Part shown: piece after piece, positions 44,678 through 52,077 of the stretch
How positions within the stretch are numbered: position 1 is the first letter of the stretch
Layout: each line of letters starts with the position of its first letter
NCBI GenBank assembly: GCA_963719275.1
Contig: CAVRBT010000007.1
Location: 1-64,000 of the forward strand
Length of the DNA: 64,000 nt
Direction of reading: 5' to 3'
Source of the DNA: AC-32 sp963719275
GTDB lineage: Bacteria > Actinomycetota > Thermoleophilia > Gaiellales > Gaiellaceae
The notes under the pieces: generated by a model
What the model was told of the DNA's origin: nothing
The model's database searches: none
The model's input: the letters and a program-made list of their open reading frames with translations, nothing else
Translations under genes and position numbers: made by a program

Positions 44678-45424
44678 GTGAGCGTGCTCGTCTCAGCAGG
44701 CCGCCGAGTCCTGCCCCGCGGGTGGGGAGACTTCGGGCTTCAGTTGGCCATTTGGTTCGGCTTCCTCGGCGCCTACCAGGTCGCCCGGGGACTCGCGGAC
44801 CGCAACCCACCAAAGGCCTTCGACAACGGCCTGCACGTCATCGGGATCGAGCGCCACACGAACGCCCTCTTCGAGCTGACCCTGCAGCGGCTGGTCGACG
44901 GCTCGCAGGTGCTCGCCACCGCGGCGTCGTGGACGTACTGGAACTCGGAATTCACCGTCCTTGGGCTGGCGCTGCTCTGGGTGTACCTGCGGCGCAACGA
45001 GGCCTTCGTCAAGTTCCGCAACACGATTCTGCTCGCAAACGTGATCGGGCTCGTCGGCTACGTGCTACTGCCGACGGCCCCTCCGCGGATGTTCCCCGAC
45101 CTGGGCTTCAGCGACACGCTCTCGAACTTCGGCGAGCTCAACCACGGCAGCGGGGTGATCGAGTTCGCGGCCAACCCATACGCGGCGATGCCGAGCCTCC
45201 ACGCCGCCGACGCGCTCATCGTCGGCCTCGTGCTCGCCTCGGTCTGCCGCTCGAGGGTGCCGAAGCTGCTCTGGCTGCTCTGGCCGGCGTGGGTGTGGTT
45301 CAGCGTGATGGCGACCGGCAACCACTTCTGGCTCGACGTGCTCGGCGGCGTGATCGTGGCGTCGATCGCCCTGGTGATCGTCTACCGAAACCCGCTTCGC
45401 CGCCTCCGCGCCGAAACGGCGTGA
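44678..45424 (+). CDS. PAP2-superfamily membrane phosphatase/phosphotransferase (Aur1/Ipt1-like)
   Basis: A 248-residue multi-pass membrane protein with PAP2_3-type active-site motifs: AAMPSLHAADALIVGLVL (SxxH-type) and MATGNHFWLDVLGGVI (GNHFxxD). Several hydrophobic helices surround these. Members of this subgroup include inositol phosphorylceramide synthase relatives and lipid phosphatases. Its stop overlaps the start of the PI-type synthase gene by four bases (GTGA), so it belongs to the inositol-lipid unit; a step in inositol phospholipid metabolism is inferred. Upstream TAGACT lies 13 bases before the GTG. Confidence 0.85.
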   Translation: MSVLVSAGRRVLPRGWGDFGLQLAIWFGFLGAYQVARGLADRNPPKAFDNGLHVIGIERHTNALFELTLQRLVDGSQVLATAASWTYWNSEFTVLGLALLWVYLRRNEAFVKFRNTILLANVIGLVGYVLLPTAPPRMFPDLGFSDTLSNFGELNHGSGVIEFAANPYAAMPSLHAADALIVGLVLASVCRSRVPKLLWLLWPAWVWFSVMATGNHFWLDVLGGVIVASIALVIVYRNPLRRLRAETA

Positions 45425-46053
45425 CCCGCACCGAAACGCTTGCCTGGGTCAAGCGGAGCTACACCGACGGGACCCGGCGGCTCGCGTCGCGGTGGATCGG
45501 CGGCCTCGCGCGCACGCGCGTGACCCCGAACGCGCTCACGGCCGCGGGGATCACGCTCTGCTTCGTCGCTGCGGTGATCGTCTTCTTCGCGCACGAGCGG
45601 CCGTGGCCCCTGTACTGGGTCGGCGCGCTCGTGTTCGTCGTCGGCTCCGTGCTCGACATCCTCGACGGCGCGCTCGCCCGCTACGGGGGCAAGGCGACGC
45701 CGTTCGGCGCCTTCGTCGACTCGATCTCGGACCGCGTCAGCGAGGGGTTCGTGCTGACGGCGGTCGCCCTCGTCTTCGCGCGCGAGAGCAACGACATCGC
45801 GGTCGGGTTCACGATCGCCGCGATGGCGGGCTCGTTCCTCGTCTCCTACGCGCGCGCGAAGGCGGAGCTGCTCGGGCTCAAGGGCGACGTCGGCCTCGGC
45901 AGCCGCGCCGAGCGGGTTGTCGTGATCACCGCCGGCCTCGTCTTCGCGCCCTGGGGCGGGCTGCAGTGGGCGATCTACTTCCTGGCGGTGACGGCCTGGT
46001 TCACCGTTCTGCAGCGCGTGTTCGCGGTTCGCTCGCAGCTCCGCCGCGATTGA
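45421..46053 (+). CDS. CDP-alcohol phosphatidyltransferase, probable phosphatidylinositol (phosphate) synthase
   Basis: Transfers a phosphatidyl group from CDP-diacylglycerol to an alcohol. The catalytic motif D-x2-DG-x2-AR-x8-G-x3-D-x3-D is intact in VLDILDGALARYGGKATPF then GAFVDSISDR. About 210 residues with six membrane helices. The start is GTG at 45421, overlapping the PAP2 stop. The next gene is inositol-3-phosphate synthase, so inositol (phosphate) is the likely acceptor, as for actinobacterial PgsA1; this is inferred from context because the motif itself does not fix the alcohol. Confidence 0.85.
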   Translation: MTRTETLAWVKRSYTDGTRRLASRWIGGLARTRVTPNALTAAGITLCFVAAVIVFFAHERPWPLYWVGALVFVVGSVLDILDGALARYGGKATPFGAFVDSISDRVSEGFVLTAVALVFARESNDIAVGFTIAAMAGSFLVSYARAKAELLGLKGDVGLGSRAERVVVITAGLVFAPWGGLQWAIYFLAVTAWFTVLQRVFAVRSQLRRD

Positions 46054-46058
46054 CGGGG

Positions 46059-46086
46059 TATACTGCTAGCACTTCTGTGCTAGCAC
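46059..46086 (+). promoter_or_regulatory. ino1 promoter and palindromic operator
   Basis: TATACT (46059-46064) is a strong -10. Overlapping its last base is a perfect palindrome TGCTAGCAC-TTCT-GTGCTAGCA (46064-46085), which can also be read as two direct TGCTAGCAC copies 14 bases apart. It covers the expected transcription start and the GTG start codon (46077). This is how a ribbon-helix-helix repressor site would look; no -35 is evident. Confidence 0.7.
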
Positions 46087-47528
46087 CGACTGCCCGCAAG
46101 CATGTGCTCGTCCGGATGCCGGGCAAGCTCAAGCGGCTCCTCTCGGAAGAGGTCAAGAGCTCCGGCCGCAGCCTCAACGATGTCGCGGTCGGCCTGCTGG
46201 CCTCTCGCTTCGGCGTCTCGTTCGACCCGAGCGGCCGCCCCGGGAAGCAGCCCGGCTCGAGCGGCTCGGTGCTCCTGCGCATGCCCGCGGAGCTGAAGGA
46301 CAAGCTCGCGGCCCGCGCGCGGCAGCGCAGGCGCAACGTCAACGACCTGATCGTCGAGACGCTCACCGAGCGGCTCGCAGGAAAGGAACCCATGGCTTCG
46401 ACCAACGGCAAGGCACGCGGCTCGGACGACAAGGTCCGCGTCGCGATCATCGGCGTCGGGAACTGCGCAAGCTCGCTCGTGCAGGGCGTCGAGTACTACA
46501 AGGACGCCAACCCGGACGACTTCGTCCCCGGCCTGATGCACGTCGACCTCGGCGGCTACCACGTCCGCGACGTCGAGTTCACGGCGGCCTTCGACGTCAC
46601 CACCCAGAAGGTCGGCAAGGACTTGGCGGAGGCGATCTGGGCGCATCCGAACAACACGATCAAGTTCTCGGAGGTGCCGAAGACCGGCGTCACCGTCCGC
46701 CGCGGGATGACGCACGACGGGCTCGGCAAGTACCTCTCGGAGGTCGTCGAAAAGGCGCCAGGCGAGACCGACGACGTCACCGGGATCCTCCGCGACACAA
46801 AGACCGACGTCGTGATCAACTACCTCCCGGTCGGCTCCGAGGAGGCGACCAAGTGGTACACGGAGCAGATCCTGGCCGCCGGCTGCGCGATGGTGAACTG
46901 CATGCCGGTCTTCATCGCGCGCGAGAACTACTGGCAGCGGCGCTTCGAGGAGCGCGGCCTGCCGATCATCGGCGACGACATCAAGTCGCAGGTCGGCGCG
47001 ACGATCTCCCACCGCGTCCTGACCAGCCTCTTCAAGGACCGCGGCGTGCGGGTCGACCGCACCTACCAGCTGAACTTCGGCGGCAACGCCGACTTCATGA
47101 ACATGCTCGAGCGCGAGCGGCTGGAGTCGAAGAAGATCTCGAAGACGAATGCGGTCGCCGCGACGCTGCCGTACGAGCTCGGCGACCGGAACATCCACGT
47201 CGGCCCCTCCGACTACGTGCCGTGGCTCGACGATCGCAAGTGGGCGTACATCCGTCTCGAGGGCACGTCGTTCGGCGACGTGCCGCTGAACGCGGAGCTG
47301 AAGCTCGAGGTCTGGGACTCGCCGAACTCGGCGGGAGTCGTGATCGACGCCGTCCGGCTGGCCAAGCTGGCGCTCAACAACGGCGTCTCCGGCACGCTCA
47401 CGGCACCGAGCGCCTACCTGATGAAGTCCCCGTCCACGCAGATGCCGGACGAGGACGCGCGCGACAAGACGGCGCAATTCATCCGCAAGCACGCGCGCAA
47501 GCCGGTCAAGCAGACCGCCGCGACCTAG
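46077..47528 (+). CDS. ino1: Inositol-3-phosphate synthase fused to two N-terminal ribbon-helix-helix domains
   Basis: Makes myo-inositol-3-phosphate from glucose-6-phosphate with NAD. Residues about 116-483 are a complete single-domain Ino1: VRVAIIGVGNCASSLVQG (NAD fold), TDVVINYLPVGSEEAT, DDIKSQVGAT, QLNFGGNADFMNM and SPNSAGVVIDAVRLAKLA. Ahead of it, without a stop, are two Arc/CopG-like repeats: residues 9-46 (HVLVRMPGKLKRLL ... GRSLNDVAVGLLASRFG) and 64-101 (SVLLRMPAELKDKL ... RRNVNDLIVETLTERLAG). An internal ATG at 46392 (residue 106) has AAAGGA six bases upstream, so a free Ino1 could also be made. GTG 46077 is taken as the start since it precedes the first RHH strand and follows the -10. 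Autoregulation through the promoter palindrome is inferred. Confidence 0.85.
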   Translation: MLAPTARKHVLVRMPGKLKRLLSEEVKSSGRSLNDVAVGLLASRFGVSFDPSGRPGKQPGSSGSVLLRMPAELKDKLAARARQRRRNVNDLIVETLTERLAGKEPMASTNGKARGSDDKVRVAIIGVGNCASSLVQGVEYYKDANPDDFVPGLMHVDLGGYHVRDVEFTAAFDVTTQKVGKDLAEAIWAHPNNTIKFSEVPKTGVTVRRGMTHDGLGKYLSEVVEKAPGETDDVTGILRDTKTDVVINYLPVGSEEATKWYTEQILAAGCAMVNCMPVFIARENYWQRRFEERGLPIIGDDIKSQVGATISHRVLTSLFKDRGVRVDRTYQLNFGGNADFMNMLERERLESKKISKTNAVAATLPYELGDRNIHVGPSDYVPWLDDRKWAYIRLEGTSFGDVPLNAELKLEVWDSPNSAGVVIDAVRLAKLALNNGVSGTLTAPSAYLMKSPSTQMPDEDARDKTAQFIRKHARKPVKQTAAT

Positions 47529-47595
47529 CCGTTCGCAGATCGGGGGGCCTTTCTCGAGCAGGCGCCCCGGCGCGCCCCGGACTACACTCGCCGCG

Positions 47596-49323
47596 ATGGG
47601 CCTGCGCGTCTGCCTGGTCACGCCGTTCGCCTGGTCGCGGCCCCACGACGTGAACGAACACGTGGCGGGAATCGCCCGCGAGCTGCGCCTGCTCGGACAC
47701 CACGTCACGGTGCTCGCGCCGTCGACGCGGGCCTCCGACCTGATCGAGGGGCGGCGGGCGCTGCTGGACGGGGACGGCGCGGAGGTGATCGCTCTCGGGC
47801 CGGCGCTGCCGGTCTCGCGGCGCAGCCGAATCGGCGTGCCCGTCGGAGTGCGCGCAAACCTCTCGCTCGCCCTGGCGCGCGGGGCCTATGACGTCGTCCA
47901 CGGCTTCGAGCCGGGGCTGCCGAGCCTCTCCTACCTTGCGCTGCGCGACGCGCGCGCCTTCGCGGTCGCGACCTACCTCTCGCCCGAGCGGCTCGGCTAC
48001 CCGCCCGGCCGCGCGCAGCGGGAGCGGCTGCTCGGGCGCATCGACGCCCTCGTCGCGACCTCCGAGGACACGGCTCTGGCGGCGGCCGAGCGTCTCCCCG
48101 GCGACTACCGCGTCGTCACCCCCGGGGTCGACCTCGAGCTCTTCCACCCTGGGGACAAGCGGCGCCTGGTCGTGCTGGAGTGGCGGCCGGGCGAGCGGGC
48201 GCTGACGCGCGCGGTGGTCCGGGCGCTGAGCGCCCTGCCCGACTGGGAGCTCGTCTTCCTGCGGACGAAGCCGCTGGCCGGGCGGCCTGCGCTGCCGGGT
48301 CCCCTGCGCGGGCGGTCGCACGTGCGGACGTTGCGGAGCGGCGAGGCGCGGGCACCGCTGCTGAACGAGGCGGCGGTCTTCGTCCCGGCGCTGGACGGCC
48401 TCGACCGCGTGGCGCTCGAGGCCACCGCCGCCGGCTGCGCGGTTGTGTCGCCCCCGGGCCTGGTCGAGCAGCCGGAGCTCGCGGCGGCCGCGATCCTGCG
48501 CTTAGCCGAGGACGACGCCTACCGCGAGCGCGAGCAGGCCCGCGCGCGACAGCGGGCCGAGGACCAGAGCTTCGCCGCCGCGGCGCGCGAGCTCGACGCC
48601 CTCTACACCGGCCTGACCTCTCGGCGCCGCGACCGCACGGTGGCGCCGCTCAGCGACGGCGATTGGATCGTTGCCGATTTGCACCTGCACACGAACTGGT
48701 CGCACGACTGCCAGATCCCGGTGGAGGAGCTGCTCGACCACGCGGAGGCGGAAGGCCTCGGCGCGATCGCCGTCACCGACCACAACGTCTTCGGCGGGGC
48801 CCTCGAGGCCGCCGAGCTGGCGCACGACCGCGACCTGATCGTGATCCCGGGCGAGGAGGTGAAGACCGCCGACCAGGGCGAGGTGATCGGCCTCTTCCTG
48901 TCAGAGGAGATCCCGCGCGGGATGTCGTTCGGCGAGACGGTCCAGGCGATCCGCGCGCAGGGCGGTGTCGTCTACGTCCCGCACCCGTTCGACCGCCTGC
49001 ACGCGATCCCGGGGCCGGCGACGCTGCACCGCAACCTCGCCGAGATCGACGTGTTCGAGGTCTACAACGCGCGGCTCCTGTTCGAGGCCTACAACGACGA
49101 GGCGCTGCGCTTCGCGCGCAAGTACGACCTGACGATGGGCGCCGGCTCCGACGCGCACGTCCTGCAGGGCATCGGCACCGGCGCGATGCGCATGCGCGCC
49201 TTCGACGGGCCCGAGGAGTTCCTCGCCAGCCTGCGCACGGCACACGTCCTCCGGCGGCCGCGCTCGCTCCTCTACCTGCAGTCGCTGAAGTGGGCGGCGC
49301 AGGCCAAGGAACGCGTGCGCTAG
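47596..49323 (+). CDS. GT4-type glycosyltransferase fused to PHP phosphoesterase
   Basis: A 575-residue two-domain protein. Residues about 1-330: GT-B glycosyltransferase with N-terminal LRVCLVTPFAWSRPHDVNEHVAGIARELRLLGH (in part), DVVHGFEPGLPSLSYLAL, VATSEDTALAAAERLPG, VVTPGVDLELFHPG, and a GT4-like ALDGLDRVALEATAAGCAVVSP donor site. Residues about 350-575: PHP domain with DLHLHTNWSHDC, AIAVTDHNVFGG, VIPGEEVKT, VVYVPHPFDRLH and GAGSDAHVL, which keep the metal-binding His/Asp. TACACT lies seven bases before the ATG. Position after ino1 suggests glycosylation of an inositol lipid with linked phosphoester hydrolysis, but neither substrate is known. Confidence 0.85.
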   Translation: MGLRVCLVTPFAWSRPHDVNEHVAGIARELRLLGHHVTVLAPSTRASDLIEGRRALLDGDGAEVIALGPALPVSRRSRIGVPVGVRANLSLALARGAYDVVHGFEPGLPSLSYLALRDARAFAVATYLSPERLGYPPGRAQRERLLGRIDALVATSEDTALAAAERLPGDYRVVTPGVDLELFHPGDKRRLVVLEWRPGERALTRAVVRALSALPDWELVFLRTKPLAGRPALPGPLRGRSHVRTLRSGEARAPLLNEAAVFVPALDGLDRVALEATAAGCAVVSPPGLVEQPELAAAAILRLAEDDAYREREQARARQRAEDQSFAAAARELDALYTGLTSRRRDRTVAPLSDGDWIVADLHLHTNWSHDCQIPVEELLDHAEAEGLGAIAVTDHNVFGGALEAAELAHDRDLIVIPGEEVKTADQGEVIGLFLSEEIPRGMSFGETVQAIRAQGGVVYVPHPFDRLHAIPGPATLHRNLAEIDVFEVYNARLLFEAYNDEALRFARKYDLTMGAGSDAHVLQGIGTGAMRMRAFDGPEEFLASLRTAHVLRRPRSLLYLQSLKWAAQAKERVR

Positions 49324-49425
49324 CGGAGAAGGTCCATCGGCCCACGCTACGCGTTTGGTTTCGCCGCAGAACGGTTCCTATGAATTCCCTGTTTCTCCCG
49401 CAACAGCTATCTCTCTGGTAAGCGG

Positions 49426-50010
49426 ATGTCTGCCGTGACGGACGAGATCTTCGAGAAGTACCTGCAAAAGGCCATCGCCGAGACAAACGAGCTCGGCGAC
49501 GAGATCGCGCGCGCAGCCGGCGAGGCGCAGGTTCCGGTGCTCGGCTCGGGCCACCCGCTCGCGGATGTCTTCCTGCTCAAGCACGACCCGAAGCAGGCCG
49601 AGGTGCAGGAGGGGGTCGCGTTCTACGGCCGCGCGGGCCAGGCGCTGCTGAAGTCGCTGCAGCGGCTACGGGTCGACCCGCTCGCGGTGTACGGGACGAA
49701 CTGCCTCAAGTTCGCGGGCGGCGACGAGGAGGAGGCGCGGCCGTGGCTGACGCGCGAGCTGCACATCGTCCAGCCGAAGCTGATCGTCGTGATGGGCGAG
49801 CCGGCGCTCGAGTTCCTCAACTCGCTCGAGTTCCCCCTCGCCGACCCGCTCGAGCCGAAGCCGGGCGAGCTGCAGCGGTTCACGCCGACGATCCAGGCGC
49901 TCTACGTGCCCGACATCGACGAGTCGCTCGACGAGGCGCCCGCGAAGACACGGTTCTGGAACGCGTTCAAGGCCCTGGGTCCCTGGTGGGCCGAGCTGCC
50001 GCCGTACTGA
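49426..50010 (+). CDS. Divergent uracil-DNA glycosylase-superfamily protein
   Basis: A 194-residue protein with UDG-fold landmarks of the family 4/5 kind: FYGRAGQALLKSLQRLRVDP (matches GxxGxxL), VYGTNCLKFAGGDEEEARPWLTRELHIVQPKLIVVMGEPALEFLNSL, and a C-terminal TIQALYVPDID. Motif I, normally GEAPGxxED, reads LLKHDPKQAEVQEG, and the four Fe-S cysteines of family 4 are absent. So it may be a repair glycosylase with altered chemistry or a non-catalytic relative. It overlaps the next gene by four bases (CTGA). The 102 bases upstream contain the repeated 12-mer CACGCTACGCGT but no gene. Confidence 0.65.
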   Translation: MSAVTDEIFEKYLQKAIAETNELGDEIARAAGEAQVPVLGSGHPLADVFLLKHDPKQAEVQEGVAFYGRAGQALLKSLQRLRVDPLAVYGTNCLKFAGGDEEEARPWLTRELHIVQPKLIVVMGEPALEFLNSLEFPLADPLEPKPGELQRFTPTIQALYVPDIDESLDEAPAKTRFWNAFKALGPWWAELPPY

Positions 50011-50741
50011 GCACGCCGCGGATCGCCGGGTTCGTCGCGGTGGCGGCGATCGTCGGGGTCTACTACGGCACGCACCAGTGGTGGTTCGAGCTGTCGCTCT
50101 GGCCGAGCCTGGCGTGGATCTGCCTCCTGCTGATCCCGACGGTGTTCCTGCTCGTCTGGCTCGCACTCCCCCTCTGGAGCAGGCCGGTGCGGCAGCTGTT
50201 GGTCACGGCGCTCGCGTTCGGCGTGGCGGCGGTCGTTTTGCAGTGGGCCGGCGCGGGGGTAATCGCGAACTTCGCGAAGCTCGGCGCGATGACGTTCGCC
50301 GGCTGGTGCTTCCTGCGCTTCTTCGAGGAGCTGAGCTGGGTCGTGCTCGTCGCCTGCATCGTCCCGTGGGTCGACTCGTACTCGGTCTGGCGCGGGCCGA
50401 CGAAGACGATCGTCACGCAGAAGCCGCAGGTCTTCGACGCGCTCTCGTTCACCTTCCCGGTTCCGGGCTTTGAAGGCGGGGCGAAGCTCGGGCTGCCGGA
50501 CCTGCTCTTCTTCGCGCTCTACCTCGGCGCGGCCGCCCGCTGGAACCTGCGAACGGGCTGGACTTGGGTGTGCCTCACCGCCTCGCTCGGCGGAACCATG
50601 GCGCTCGCGACGTGGCTGAACGTCGACGGCCTGCCCGCCCTGCCGCTGCTCTCCGTGGGCTTCCTGGTGCCCAACGCCGACCTGCTCTGGCGCGCGGTCA
50701 GGGGTCGAAGCGCCAGAGATCCCCGTCGAAGTCCGACGTGA
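50007..50741 (+). CDS. Multi-pass membrane protein, candidate presenilin-like (A22) aspartyl protease
   Basis: A 244-residue protein with about seven membrane helices. Three motifs recall the presenilin/SPP-like A22 family in correct order: VPWVDSYSVWRGPTK (Asp123, at the YD position), KLGLPDLLFFALYLGAA (Asp165, GLPD for GxGD) and DGLPALPLLSVGFL (PAL, 210-212). Spacing between them is similar in kind to that of archaeal PSH. The change of GxGD to GLPD and the missing Tyr make catalysis uncertain. The start is probably CTG at 50007, sharing bases with the UDG-like stop (CTGA), because the next GTG (50040) would cut the first helix in half. It overlaps the convergent propeller gene by 44 bases. 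Confidence 0.55.
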   Translation: MSTPRIAGFVAVAAIVGVYYGTHQWWFELSLWPSLAWICLLLIPTVFLLVWLALPLWSRPVRQLLVTALAFGVAAVVLQWAGAGVIANFAKLGAMTFAGWCFLRFFEELSWVVLVACIVPWVDSYSVWRGPTKTIVTQKPQVFDALSFTFPVPGFEGGAKLGLPDLLFFALYLGAAARWNLRTGWTWVCLTASLGGTMALATWLNVDGLPALPLLSVGFLVPNADLLWRAVRGRSARDPRRSPT

Positions 50742-51600
50742 CCCAGGCCGACCCGGCGGCCTCGGCCACGGCCAGCGGGCTCGTGCCGACCGGAATGGTC
50801 CGCGTCACCGCGTTCGTGGCCGGGTCGACCACGGAGACCGTGCCGTCGTCGATGTTCGGGACCCAGAGCCTGCCGCCGACGAACGAGCTCGCGAGCGGGT
50901 TCGCGCCGACCGTGACGACGGCTTGGACCGCGAGCGAGGCCGGGTCGACTCGGTAGATCTTCCCGGTCTCGCTCGAGACCCAGAGGGCATCGGCCGACGC
51001 GGTGATCCAGTCGGCCTTCGGGAGGGAGATGCGGCGCTCGACGCGGTTGCGCACGGGGTCGATGCGGATGAGGCGGCCACGGCCGTAGTCGGCCACCCAC
51101 ACCTTTCGGAAGGCAACGGCGATCCCGTTCGGCTGGCCCCCGACGCGGATCGTCTTGACGACCTTGTTCCGCTTGGGGCCGACGCGGCTGACCGTGCCGG
51201 ACCCTTCGTTCGACACCCAGACCGAGCCGCCGCCGAACGCGAGCGCGTACGGCGAGGCGCCGACACGGATCCGCGCCTGCCGCCGTTTCGTTGTGGCCTT
51301 CACCCGCGTGACGCGGTTGCCATCGCGCGAGCCGACCCAGACGCTCCCCGCGCCGTAGGCGAGGCCGAACGGGCGACCCGCGACTGCGACCCGCCAGACG
51401 ACGCGACCCGCGACGGGGTCGACGCGAATCACGCGGTTGTCGGTGCGGTCCGTCACCCAGAGCGCCCCGCCGCCGGAGCGCACGAACGACGCCGAGATGC
51501 CAACGTGAACCTTCGCCGGCGCCGAGGCGGCGGCGGCCACGCCGCCTACGGCTGCGAGCACCACGAGCAGGCAGGCCGTTCGTCGCAGTAGAGTTACCAC
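50698..51600 (-). CDS. Secreted YVTN/Vgb-like beta-propeller
   Basis: A 300-residue exported propeller: signal peptide (RRTACLLVVLAAVGGVAAAAS) and then about seven blades with the repeat pattern GxGSVWV-x-N-x-VxRVDPxTxxVxxxIxVG (for example GAGSVWVGSRDGNRVTRV, GGGSVWVSNEGSGTVSRV, VGGRLWVPNIDDGTVSVVDPATN). No catalytic site of streptogramin lyase (Vgb) can be identified. A binding or surface role is inferred. Its GTG start is 34 bases from the divergent MarR gene, within an inverted repeat. Confidence 0.8.
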   Translation of the reverse strand: MVTLLRRTACLLVVLAAVGGVAAAASAPAKVHVGISASFVRSGGGALWVTDRTDNRVIRVDPVAGRVVWRVAVAGRPFGLAYGAGSVWVGSRDGNRVTRVKATTKRRQARIRVGASPYALAFGGGSVWVSNEGSGTVSRVGPKRNKVVKTIRVGGQPNGIAVAFRKVWVADYGRGRLIRIDPVRNRVERRISLPKADWITASADALWVSSETGKIYRVDPASLAVQAVVTVGANPLASSFVGGRLWVPNIDDGTVSVVDPATNAVTRTIPVGTSPLAVAEAAGSAWVTSDFDGDLWRFDP

Positions 51601-51634
51601 AACCTTGAACTACATTACCACAAGGTTGCGGTAA
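51594..51634. promoter_or_regulatory. Divergent operator/promoter between propeller and marR genes
   Basis: Inverted repeat TTACCACAACCTTG (51594-51607) / CAAGGTTGCGGTAA (51621-51634) with one mismatch and a 13-base spacer. In the spacer TACATT (plus, 51611-51616) and TAATGT (minus, 51612-51617) form offset -10 boxes on opposite strands. A MarR dimer site is a natural reading. Confidence 0.55.
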
Positions 51635-52077
51635 TGCCAGACGACGGGCCGGACACCATCTTGCTCGACCTCTTCCGCACCAACCAGGTTCGCGAGCGGC
51701 TGATCGAGTCGGCGCTCGAGGGCGTCGACCTCCCACCCGAGGACTACCCGTTCTACGTCCTGATCGGCGCCGAGGGCCCCTGGACGCCGACCGCACTGGC
51801 CGGCCGGATGGAGATGCCGCTCTCAACGGTCCTCTTCCGCGTCGGGCGGCTCGAGAAGCGCGGGCACGTGGAGCGGTCCCCGAACCCCGACGACCGGCGC
51901 TCGTACCTCGTGCGGCTCACGCCGTCCGGGACGAAGCTGCTCGGCCAGGCGCGTCCCCGGTTCCGCGCCTACGCCGAAGCCGTGGAACGAAGGCTCGGCG
52001 CCGAGCGGGTCGGCTCCCTGCGCGGCGACCTCGGCGAGCTGCGAGATGCGATCGAGGCGGAGCTCAGCTCCGGGTGA
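51634..52077 (+). CDS. MarR-family transcriptional regulator
   Basis: A 147-residue winged-helix protein: YPFYVLIGAEGPWTPTALAGRMEMPLSTVLFRVGRLEKRGHVERSPNPDDRRSYLVRLTPSG (in part) shows the recognition helix STVLFRVGRLEKRG and the wing DDRRSYLVRLT. The N- and C-terminal helices would form the dimer. It probably controls the divergent propeller gene and itself through the inverted repeat at its start. Ligand unknown. Its 3' end overlaps the convergent methyltransferase gene by 14 bases. Confidence 0.85.
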   Translation: MPDDGPDTILLDLFRTNQVRERLIESALEGVDLPPEDYPFYVLIGAEGPWTPTALAGRMEMPLSTVLFRVGRLEKRGHVERSPNPDDRRSYLVRLTPSGTKLLGQARPRFRAYAEAVERRLGAERVGSLRGDLGELRDAIEAELSSG

